Shown here piece after piece: positions 51,036-59,919 of a stretch of 64,000 nt of DNA. The DNA is from Actinomadura sp. J1-007. GTDB lineage: Bacteria; Actinomycetota; Actinomycetes; Streptosporangiales; Streptosporangiaceae. Position 1 is the first letter of the stretch. Each line of letters starts with the position of its first letter. Location: positions 5,332,001 to 5,396,000 of the forward strand of contig NZ_WING01000001.1 of NCBI RefSeq assembly GCF_009793335.1, written 5' to 3'. Below the pieces are notes generated by a model. It did no database searches, was not told the origin of the DNA, and was given only the letters and a program-made list of their open reading frames with translations. The translations under genes were made by a program, and so were the position numbers.

Positions 51036-54000
51036 ATGGCGCAGGCGGTCCCGGAGCATGTGAGGCGGTGGAACCGGACCGCGCGGCCGTACCCGCGCGA
51101 CGCGGTGCTGCCGAACCTGTTCGACGCCCAGGTCCGCCGCACCCCCGACGCCCCGGCCCTCACCGCCGGCGGGACGACGCTGACCTACCGGGAGCTGTGC
51201 GAACGCGCCGCGGCGCTGGCCCGCCCCTCCACGACGGCCACGGTGTGGACGGGGGCGAGCCGGTGGGCCTCCTGCTGGACCGTTCGCTGGAGTCGGTGGT
51301 GGCGCTCTGGGCCGTCCTCAAGGCGGGCGGCGCGTACGTCCCGCTGGACCCCGACCAGCCGACCGGACGGCTCCAGGAGATGGCCGACCGGATCGGCGCC
51401 GCGTGCCTGCTCACCCGGGACCGCTGGCGCGACCGGCTGACCGCGGCCTCCGTCCTGGCGGTGGACGACGTCCCGGCGGCGAGCGGTCCCGCCGTCCCCG
51501 CCCCGCGGCCGGTGTCCGTCCGCGCCCCGCGGCCGGTGTCCGTCCGCGCCACCGACCCGGCCTACCTGATGTTCACCTCCGGGACCACGGGGAAGCCGAA
51601 GGCGGTGGTCGTGCCGCACAGGGGCGCGGTCCGCCTCGCCACCAGCATCGACTACGCCGACATCGGGCCGGACGACGTGTTCCTCGGCACCACCAACCCC
51701 GCGTTCGACGTCTCCTGCTTCGAGGTCTTCGGCGCGCATCTGAACGGCGCGCACCTCGTCCTGCCGGACCGCGAGGTGCTGCTGTCCCCGCCCGACCTCG
51801 CCCGCGCGATCACCGGGACGGGCGCGACCGTCATGTGGCTGACCGCCGGCCTGTTCCACCAGATGGGGTTCGCCCGCCCCGGCATGTTCGGCACGCTGCG
51901 CTACCTGATCGCGGGCGGCGACGCGCTCAACCCCGAGTGCGTGCGCGGCATCCTCGCGGCGGACCCGCCCCGCGTCCTCCTGAACGGCTACGGCCCGAGC
52001 GAGAACTCCACGTTCTCCACCACCCACCCGGTGACCGCCCTGCCGGACGAGGCGCGGACCGTCCCGATCGGCAGGCCGATCGCCAACTCGACGTGCTACG
52101 TCCTGCGCGAGGACCGCTCGCCCTGCGACCCCGAGGAGGAGGGCGAGCTGTACGTCGGAGGGGACGGCGTCGCGATCGGCTACCTCGGCGACGAGGAGCG
52201 CACGGCGGAGTCCTTCCTGCCCGACCCGTTCGCCCGCCGCCGCGGCGCGCGCATGTACAGGACCGGCGACCTGGGGCTGTGGCGGCCCGACGGCGTCCTG
52301 GAGTTCACCGGGCGCGTGGACCGCCAGGTGAAGATCCGCGGCTTCCGGGTCGAGCCGGAGGAGGTGGAGTCGGCCGCGCTCGCCCACCCGCAGGTGCAGG
52401 AGGCCAAGGCGGTCGTGGACGAGGACGGGGCCGAGGACAAGTCCCTCGTCCTGTGGGCCGCGCCGCGCGGCGAGGTGGAACGCGACGACCGGCGGCTGCT
52501 CGCCCGGCGGCTCCGCGGCTTCCTGCGAGACCGGCTCCCCGCGTTCATGCTGCCCGCGCGGCTCGCGGTCGCCCGCAAGCTGCCGCTCGGCCGCACCGGC
52601 AAGGTGGACGCGAACGCGGTGAAGGCGCTGTCGGAGGAAGAGACCGACCACAAGGAAGCGGCCGAACCACCGCGCGGCGACACCGAGCAGGCCCTCGCCC
52701 GCCTCTGGGGCGAACTCCTCGGCATCGACCACGTCCGCCGGACCGACGACTTCGTCGCCCTCGGCGGCCAGTCGCTGCAAGTCGTCCGGATGGTGCCCGC
52801 GCTCCGCGGCGCGCTGGACCTGCACGGGCCCGCGGACCGTTCGCTCGTCCGCATGGTGCTCGACACACCCGTCCTGCACGAACTCGCCACCCGTCTCGAC
52901 GACGTCCGCGAAGGCCGCGCCGCGACCGGCGACGGCGACGTGGACCTGCGCAAGGAAGCCGTGCTCGACCCGGCCGTCCGCTTCGAGGCCCCCGCCGACC
53001 CGGACAGGGCCGAGCGCCCTCGCACGCTCCTGCTCACGGGCGCGACCGGCTTCCTCGGCGCGTTCCTGACCCGGCGGCTCATCGACGCGACGGACCTGCG
53101 GATCGTCTGCCTCGTCCGGGCAGAGGACGCCGAGGAGGGGCACCGCCGCGTGGAGGCGGCGCTACGCCGCTACGGGCTCCCGCCCACCGGCCTGGACGAC
53201 CGGGTGACCACGCTGGCCTCCGACCTGTCCGCACCCCGCCTGGGCCTCACCGCCGAACGGTTCGCGCGGCTGGCGGGCGAGATCGACGTGATCCTCCACA
53301 ACGGCGCGCACGTCAACTTCCTCTACCCGTACTCCCAGCTCGCCGCCGCGAACGTCGCGAGCGTCCGCGAGCTGCTCCGGCTCGCCGGGACCGAACGCCT
53401 CAAGCCCGTCCACCACCTCTCCTCCGTCGCCGTCGCGGCCGGGCTCGGCAAGGCCGGCACACGGCGCCTGCGTGAGGACGACCCCCTCGGTGACCCGGAA
53501 CTGCTGAACCAGGGGTACGCCGAGACGAAATGGGTGGCCGAGCACCTCCTGCGCGAGGCCGCCGCCCGCGGGCTCCCCGTGAGCGTCTACCGCCCGTCCG
53601 AGCTCATGGGGACGCGCGTCCGCGGCGTCCAGTCCACGAAGACCATGATGAGCGCCCTGTTCAAGGCCGTCATCGAGAACGGCGTCATCCCGGACGTTCC
53701 GCTGCTTCTCGACCTCGTCCCCGTGGACGCGGCGGCCGAGGCCCTGGTGCACCTCGTCCTCAACGAGCCGCCGCGCGGCCACGCCTACCACCTGGTCAAC
53801 CCGGCCCCCGCGCCGCTGTCCCTCCTCGCCGAACGGGCCCGCGCCCACGGCTACGAGATCCGCACGGCCGGCCATGACGAGTGGCTCGCGGAGACGGCCC
53901 GGCACGCGTCCGCGCACCCCGAGGCGCCGATCTCCGACTACATGCCCATGTTCACCGAACGCTCGGAACGGACGGGCCTGTCGGTGTTCGAGGCGTCCTT

Positions 54001-54148
54001 CGCCCCGAACGTGCCCGACCTCGACCGTTCCAACATCACCCGGGCCCTGCGCGGCAGCGGCCTCACGATCCCGCCCGTGGACGCCGACCTGATCGACCTG
54101 TACCTCCGCTACCTCCAGTCGACCGGCTTCCTCCCCCCACCCCACTGA
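51036..54148 (+). CDS. NRPS-like A-T-R protein (adenylation, carrier, reductase), apparent frameshift
   Basis: 1037 residues after repair. Adenylation domain ~10-520 (TSGTTGKPKAVVVPHRG; YGPSENSTFSTT; YRTGDLGLWR; GRTGKVDANA with the A10 Lys). Carrier at ~560-600 with the pantetheinyl Ser in LGGQSLQ. Thioester reductase from ~660 (LLTGATGFLGAFLTRRL; YAETKWVAEHLL with the YxxxK pair). No condensation domain. By-eye specificity residues D-V-F-W-I-G-G-T-F-K differ from the published valine code DAFWIGGTFK at one position. It would load valine or a similar residue and release the aldehyde or alcohol. Frame breaks at the C4 run 51224-51227; one added C restores it. Confidence 0.84.
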
Positions 54149-54153
54149 CAGCC

Positions 54154-54205
54154 GTCGCCGCGGCGACAACGCTCCCGAACGGCCTCCTGGGAACGGGTGC
54201 CGTTC
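54154..54205. terminator. Double hairpin at convergent gene ends
   Basis: Perfect 14-bp palindrome GTCGCCGCGGCGAC (54154-54167) followed by a stem GAACGGC/GCCGTTC (54177-54183/54199-54205) with a 15-base loop, between the reductase gene and the convergent kinase gene. It closes the biosynthetic locus on the right. Confidence 0.65.
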
Positions 54206-54206
54206 T

Positions 54207-55875
54207 CTAGGGCAGGTGCTCGTCGACGTAGCGGGCGATCTGCCGGGCCGCCCGGTCCAGTGCCTGCTGGGTGACGCCTCGGGGACGCATGAGCTCGTCC
54301 AGGCGGTACGTCAGCGCGGCGGCGCAGATGCTCGCGGCGCTGCGGGGCAGGGCGCAGGTGATGAGCGGTCCGGGATCGGAGAGCCCTGAACGCCAGGGGG
54401 TGTGCGTGACCAGCGACACCCCGCGGTCGCCGGGGTACGCGCCGCCGGTCATCAGGTAGGCGAGGTGGTCCGGCTTGCCGGTCGGGACGTCCTCCCGCGC
54501 GGAGATCGGTGTGGCGTCGCCGCAGTTCAGGGGGTCGGTGCGCCTGAGGCGGGCCGCTTCGCCGCCGCGGGGGAAGTAGCCGCATTCGTAGCCTCTCCGG
54601 TAGAGCAGCACCGTCACGCCCCCGGCCTCCGCGGTGCCGACTCCGCTTCCGCCCCGGCGGTGCACTTCCGCCCGGCGGGCCCGACGAACCGGACCTCCCG
54701 GAACGGCACCTGGTAGACGCCCGCGCCCGCCGGAAGCCGTACCTCCGGCGGCAGCCGGACCCGGGACGGCGGCGACGGCCGCGCCTCGTTGAACCCGCAG
54801 GACCGCGCCGAGACGGCGACGGCCGCCCTGGTGGCGCTGGGCTCGCGCGCCGGTCCCGCCGTCTCCCGCTGGACGGCGTAGGTCCCGGCCGTCCCGGCCC
54901 CGGCCACGATCGCCGTGCCGATGGCCGCTGCGGTGATCTTGGCTCCGGTGGTGGCCAGCAGCCCGCTCGACGCCGCGACGGCGTTCCCGCCCGCGAGCCC
55001 CTGGGCGATGAGGCCGCCGAGGGGGAACAGCGCCGCGAGGCCCGCCGCGCTCGCCGCCAGCACCCGCACGCCGCGATGCTCCCAGTCGTTGCCGTACGCG
55101 TTGGACGCGACGGCCTCCAGCGTCGTGAGGAAGGCGTCGGCGGACGGCGGACGGTCGCGCGGGTCCTTGGCCATGCCCGCCGTGACGAGGGGACGCAGCG
55201 GTTCGGGGAGTTCGCCCGCCGGAACGGGTTCGCTGAGGTGCCGCCGCCGGAGCGCGGGCACGTCGGACGCCGGGAACGGGCGGCGCCCGGTGACGCACTC
55301 GAAGAACACGCAGGTGGCCGCGTACACGTCGGTGGACGGCGACGCGGGACGCCCCTCCCACTGCTCGGGGACATGTAGGCGGGCGTGCCCGTCCTGGACC
55401 CGTCGCCCGTCACCGTGGCCACGCCGAAGTCGATGAGCTTGCTGAGGCCGTCCTCCTGGACGACCACGTTCGCGGGCTTGTAGTCGCGGTGGACGACGCC
55501 GAGCGCGTGCGCGGCCTTGAGCCCCAGCAGCGAGCCCTTCAGCACGACCAGGGCGGCTTCCGGCGCGAGTTCGCCGTGCTCGGCGAGGATGGCCTTGAGC
55601 GACACCCCGTTGACGGCCTCCATCACGATGGCCGCGCCGTGCTCGCCGCTGACGAACCGGTAGAGGCGGCTCACGTGCGGGTCGGTGATCCGGCCGAGCA
55701 CCACCGCCTCCGCGCGGAGCCGTTCGATGGCCGCCTCGTCGCCCGGCCGCCGGTGCACGTACTTGATCGCCACCGGGGACCCCGTCCGGGCGTGCCGGGC
55801 CAGCACCACGCGCCCCTGCGCGCCCGAGCCCAGCTCCCGGACCTCGTCGAACCCGGAGATCCGCCACTGGCTCAC
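54207..55875 (-). CDS. Ser/Thr protein kinase with extracellular domain, two apparent frameshifts
   Basis: About 557 residues after repair. Gly loop GSGAQGRVV, Lys in VAIKYVHRR, catalytic loop HRDYKPANVVV, metal motif IDFGVAT. The first break at the G4 run 55367-55370 restores YMSPEQWEGRP when one base is added, followed by the C-lobe and a TM region with Ala/Gly-rich helices (ITAAAIGTAIVAGAGTAGTY). The second at the C4 run 54652-54655 joins KCTAG to GVTVLLYRRGYECGYF and a C-terminal extracellular domain ending ARQIARYVDEHLP. Without the repairs no reading frame covers the protein. Sensor domain unrecognised. Confidence 0.78.
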
Positions 55876-55933
55876 GGACGCTCAGCCGCCGGTGCGCCCG
55901 ACCCCGTGCGCCTCGTACGCCTGGCACGCCTCG

Positions 55934-56334
55934 TCACGAGCCGATCGCCTCCACGACGGCGTCCCATTCCCGCCTGCGCGACATCCACCGGGCGACCGGG
56001 AGCTTCTTGCGCCTGCCGTCCGCCCGTACCAGGACGATGCGACCGCCCTCGACCACGAGCGTGTCGCCGCCGCTCGCCCGGAACGAGCGGCGGGCGCCGA
56101 TCGGGCGGTCACCTCCAGCGTCCGGCCGGCGGCGCTGTAGGTGAAGTACGTGCGGACGAAGAAGATCACGCCGAGCACGATGAAGAGCACGCCCAGGATC
56201 ACGTTGATCAGCGGGCCGGGCGCCAGCAGCCCGAGCAGGAGGTTGAGCACGCCGAGCGCGAGGGCTCCCCACGCGACCGGCGGGTTGTAGCGGACCGACA
56301 GGGTGGTGAGGGCGGGACGGGAAGGCGTGGCCAC
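55934..56334 (-). CDS. Small two-TM membrane protein with C-terminal domain, apparent frameshift
   Basis: About 133 residues after repair, starting with GTG at 56334. Two hydrophobic segments (VAWGALALGVLNLLLGLLAP and NVILGVLFIVLGVIFFVRTY) are followed by a PH-like or bPH2-like cytoplasmic part: GGDTLVVEGGRIVLVRADGR, then KLPVARWMSRRREWDAV. The frame breaks at the G3 run 56103-56105; one more base joins RTLEVTA to PIGARRSF. Function unknown. It lies upstream of the kinase gene on the same strand, 58 bp away. Confidence 0.66.
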
Positions 56335-56588
56335 GATGGGGTCCTTTCGTCGCGGTCCTGCCTATTTACTCCCTGCCGCGATCGCGATGGTCCGGGTGAC
56401 CGCTTGCGGTCGCGGCCCGCGTCGGACCGGGCCGCCACCGGGGGCGGGTTCCCGGCCGCGCGACCTCCCCGACCTACCCATCGACTACTCTAAGTGACGG
56501 GGTTTTTGCGGTGCGTCACCATGCCGCGCGATCCGTCACCCCCGCCCACGGCCGGCAGGCCGTACCCCCGAAGGAGGCGAACGGCCCG

Positions 56589-57236
56589 ATGCCCGCCCAC
56601 GCCCCGCCGTCCGGCAGGCGGTCCCTGCTGTGGATCCCGCTGCTGGCGTTCGCCGCGGCCTACTGCGCGGCCGTCGCGGTGTTCAACGCCCCGCGCTCCC
56701 CGGCGCGCGCCGCCCTGCTCCCGGCGGCCGACCGGGCGTTCTCACCGGCCTTCGGCCAGACCTGGAAGCTGTTCGCCAGCCCGATCAAGTCGAGCTGGAG
56801 CGGCAGCGTCACGGTCCGCGGGCCTGCGGGGGAGACCGCCGAAGGCGACCTGAGAGAACGGCTCGAACACCCGCTGCCGGCGAGGCTGTTCAGCCACTCC
56901 AAGACCTGGCAACTGGGCAAGTGCTACGTGCTGCACGCCCTGGCCGCCGAGTCGGGCGAGCCGCCCCGCGACACCGACCTCTCGCGCCGTATCGCCAGGA
57001 GCAGCTGCCGCGACGAGCTGCTCACCACGCCCGGCTTGCAGGGCCTCCAGCCGTTCTACGACCGCCTGTTCACCGCCCTGGCCCGCGAGCGGTTCCCCGG
57101 CCGGTCCCTGACCCACTTCCGCGTCCGCGTGTACGAGACCCGCGTCCGGCCGCCGGACGCGGCCGAGCGCCCGCGGGTCAGGAGGCTGGCGATCGACTCG
57201 GGATGGCGGCCGATCGTCCCGGGGGTCGCGCGGTGA
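56589..57236 (+). CDS. DUF5819 family protein
   Basis: 215 residues: one N-terminal TM (LLWIPLLAFAAAYCAAVAVF) and an extracytoplasmic domain (FSPAFGQTWKLFASPIKSSW; RLFSHSKTWQLGKCYVLHAL) recognisable as DUF5819. ATG at 56589 has GGAGGCGAA upstream, which decides against the in-frame ATG at 56511. Stop overlaps the HTTM gene (GTGA), a pairing common in actinomycetes. Function unknown. Confidence 0.82.
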   Translation: MPAHAPPSGRRSLLWIPLLAFAAAYCAAVAVFNAPRSPARAALLPAADRAFSPAFGQTWKLFASPIKSSWSGSVTVRGPAGETAEGDLRERLEHPLPARLFSHSKTWQLGKCYVLHALAAESGEPPRDTDLSRRIARSSCRDELLTTPGLQGLQPFYDRLFTALARERFPGRSLTHFRVRVYETRVRPPDAAERPRVRRLAIDSGWRPIVPGVAR

Positions 57237-58261
57237 CCGCCCTGCCGGTGTTCCTGCGGCGGGCCGAGCACAGGCACCGGCGGCTGATCGGGGCCGCGCT
57301 GTTCCGCATCGTCCTGGGCGTGTCGGGCCTGGAGTTCTACCTGTCGTCGTACCCCGACCGGCGGCTGCTGTGGGGACCCCGCGGCTACCTGCCGCACGAG
57401 GCGTTCCACCGGCTGGTGGAGCCGGACTGGTCGCTGTACGGGCTGAACGGCTCCACCCCGTACTTCGAGGTCCTCTTCCACCTCGGGCTGGCCGTCGCGG
57501 CGGCCTACACCGTGATCGGCGGACGCCTCCTGACCGCGGCCCACTTCGTGCTGCTGGCCTCGCTGTACATGCGCTCGCCCCAGGCGCTCGACCACGCCCA
57601 CGTGCTCGCCCGGATCATGCTGCCGTTCTCGGTCGCGACGGTCACCGACGCCTACCTGAGCCCGTTCGCCCGGCGGAGGCGCGCCAGGCTCCGGCGGGCC
57701 GAGGCCCGGCCGCCCTCGGTGAGCGCGATGGCGCACAACTGCGCGCTCTTCCTGATGGTCTTCCAGACCAGCGCGGTCTACCTCATGGCGGGCCTGTGGA
57801 AGGTCCTCGACCCGGACTGGCGGAACGGCACGGCGGCCTACTACGTCGTCCACTCGGGCCTGTCCGACACGGGGCCGGTCGCGGCCCTGGCGGCGCTGTG
57901 GCCCGTCACCACGCCGCTGACGTACGGGACCGTGGCGCTGGAGATCGGCTTCCCGTTCCTGGCCGCCAGCAGGCGCCGCCGGGTCCGGCTGGCCCTGCTG
58001 TCGGCCGCGGTGTCCCTGCACGTCGCCATCGCGGTGAGCACGCCCCTGCTCAACTTCTGCCTCGTGATGATCGCCTGCGACCTGCTCGTTCCGCGCGACG
58101 GCGACTACCGCTCCCTCCGCCGCGGCGGCTGGCGGAACCACCTGAGGAGAGGCCCGAGGCCCCGCGAACGAGCGTCCGCGGAAGCCCCGTCCAAAGGCCC
58201 CTCGCTCCCGGCCCCGCGCCGAGCGTCCCCGAGCGAAACCCCGGAACCGCACAACCCCTGA
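57233..58261 (+). CDS. HTTM (vitamin K-dependent carboxylase-like) membrane protein
   Basis: 342 residues starting with GTG at 57233. Multiple TMs and the HTTM pattern: ALFRIVLGVSGLEFYLSSYP, a loop containing LLWGPRGYLPHEAF, and NCALFLMVFQTSAVYLMAGL, WKVLDPDWRNGTAAYYVVHS. HTTM proteins are distant relatives of gamma-glutamyl carboxylase; bacterial roles are undetermined. The C-terminal ~45 residues are Pro/Ser/Arg-rich and cytoplasmic. Co-translated with the DUF5819 gene, so the two probably form a complex. Confidence 0.84.
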   Translation: MTALPVFLRRAEHRHRRLIGAALFRIVLGVSGLEFYLSSYPDRRLLWGPRGYLPHEAFHRLVEPDWSLYGLNGSTPYFEVLFHLGLAVAAAYTVIGGRLLTAAHFVLLASLYMRSPQALDHAHVLARIMLPFSVATVTDAYLSPFARRRRARLRRAEARPPSVSAMAHNCALFLMVFQTSAVYLMAGLWKVLDPDWRNGTAAYYVVHSGLSDTGPVAALAALWPVTTPLTYGTVALEIGFPFLAASRRRRVRLALLSAAVSLHVAIAVSTPLLNFCLVMIACDLLVPRDGDYRSLRRGGWRNHLRRGPRPRERASAEAPSKGPSLPAPRRASPSETPEPHNP

Positions 58262-58300
58262 CCTGGCGCCCGTCCCCGTCCCGGCCGTCCGGGCGGCGGG

Positions 58301-59806
58301 TCAGATCTCCTGGAGGGCGGCGCCGATCAGGCCGATCGGGGGCGCGCCCAGGGCCAGGAGGGCGCGGTGGAACCGCGGCAGGGAGAACCCGGGGCCCCAC
58401 TGCTTGCGGGCCCGTTCGCGCAGGTCCAGGATCGCCATCCGGCCCCAGGAGTAGGAGACGACCATCGGGTCCCGGATGAGGCGGTCGGTGGCGACGTCGG
58501 CGGCGCGGCCCGGGACGAACGCGTCCGCGCGGTGCCGCCGGGCCACCTCGTCCGTGCCCATGCTCTCGGTGTGCAGGCCGATGGCGCAGGTCAGCCGGGT
58601 CAGCCGCAGCAGCGCGTCGCGGGCCACGCCCACGGTGAAGCGCGGGTCCCCGGCCCGGAAGCCCTCCTCCAGCGCGAGCTGCTCGGTGTAGTGCGCCCAG
58701 CCCTCGCTGAACGTCTCCGAGACCAGCGTCCGGCGGACGTCGCCGGCGGCGCGGCGCCGGGCGCGGCCGTGGGCGAGGTGGCCGGGGAAGGTCTCGTGCA
58801 GGACGATGTTGGCCAGCCCGGACCGGTGGTAGTGGGTCAGCCACTGGTCGCGTTCGGCCGCCGGCCAGGACGGGTCGGGCGGCGAGATGCCGAAGAACCC
58901 CGGCCCGTCCGCCTCGTACGGCGCGGCGGCGGTCATCATCGCGACCTCCCAGCGCCGCGTCGGCGGGGTGGGCCCGACGCGGCAGCCGCCGTCCGCGTAC
59001 GGGACCAGGTCGTGCTCGGACGTCCAGGCCAGCGCCTCCTCGACGAGCCGCGCGGCCAGCGGCACCACCCCGTCGGCGCCCGGATGGTCGCGGAGCACGA
59101 GCGCCATGGTCGCCGCGACCGGCTCGCCCGGCGCGATGCGTTCGCAGGCGTCGGCGAGCCGGGCGTGCCACTGGTCGCGTTCGGCGTCGGCGCGTTCGGC
59201 CAGGGCGGTCAGATCGACCTCGGTCGCCTCGTGCGCCGACAGCAGCCGGGTCAGCCCCCGCGCGCCGAGCACCGCCGGCGGGACGTCCCCGCCCGGCCGG
59301 GCCGCCTGCTCCAGGTGCTGGACGAACCGGCGCAGCGCGGCCTGCGCGGCGGGCTCGTCCTCGGCGTACCGGGCCAGCCCGCGGGCCGAGGCGAGGGCGG
59401 CCCGCGCCCGCGGCGGGGGGACGCGGTCCAGGGTGGCGATCGCGGCGTCCACCGCGTCCGGCCAGGCCCGCACGTGCGTCCGACGCGCCTCCGCCCGCTC
59501 CCGCTCGGGCGCGTAGTCCCGTTCGTAGCAGGACGGGTCCAGCACGTCGATGTGCAGGCTCGGGTCGACGCGGTGCAGCTCCAGCTCGCCGAACCGGACG
59601 CGCAGCGCCTCCTCGGCCGCGGCGAGGTACGCCTCCTCGAACGGGTCGGTGCGGCGCGGGCCCGCTCCGAGCACGGCCAGGCCGCGCCGGACGGCGTCCA
59701 GCGACAGGTCCTGCACGGCGCCGTCGTATTCGTGCAGGCCCGCGTCCTGGCGGGACGTCGGTACGGTCAGCGCGCAGACGGCCCGCAAGCGTGAGTCAAG
59801 GTTCAT
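58301..59806 (-). CDS. DUF885 family protein (putative metallopeptidase)
   Basis: 501-residue protein. The zinc motif HETFPGH (HExxxGH-type variant of HExxH) with downstream ETFSEGWAHYTEQL, where the Glu is the third ligand, is diagnostic of DUF885. Helical N-terminal half. No signal peptide, so probably cytoplasmic. Convergent with the HTTM gene and downstream of the MFS gene. Peptidase activity is inferred from fold similarity to M32/M3-like enzymes. Confidence 0.84.
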   Translation of the reverse strand: MNLDSRLRAVCALTVPTSRQDAGLHEYDGAVQDLSLDAVRRGLAVLGAGPRRTDPFEEAYLAAAEEALRVRFGELELHRVDPSLHIDVLDPSCYERDYAPERERAEARRTHVRAWPDAVDAAIATLDRVPPPRARAALASARGLARYAEDEPAAQAALRRFVQHLEQAARPGGDVPPAVLGARGLTRLLSAHEATEVDLTALAERADAERDQWHARLADACERIAPGEPVAATMALVLRDHPGADGVVPLAARLVEEALAWTSEHDLVPYADGGCRVGPTPPTRRWEVAMMTAAAPYEADGPGFFGISPPDPSWPAAERDQWLTHYHRSGLANIVLHETFPGHLAHGRARRRAAGDVRRTLVSETFSEGWAHYTEQLALEEGFRAGDPRFTVGVARDALLRLTRLTCAIGLHTESMGTDEVARRHRADAFVPGRAADVATDRLIRDPMVVSYSWGRMAILDLRERARKQWGPGFSLPRFHRALLALGAPPIGLIGAALQEI

Positions 59807-59919
59807 GCAGACGACCCTGGCCAACGAAAGGTCCGATGCACAGGTCCACTCGCGCCCGCCGAACATGGACCATTGCGGCGCCGGCGCGGCGGCCGAACGG
59901 GCTCGTACCGGAACGGGGG

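Noticed and set aside
51068..54148. Start of the A-T-R protein at 51068
   Set aside because: The first ~60 codons in that frame are non-homologous; the adenylation-domain N-terminus is in the other frame from 51036 and joins after a one-base repair.
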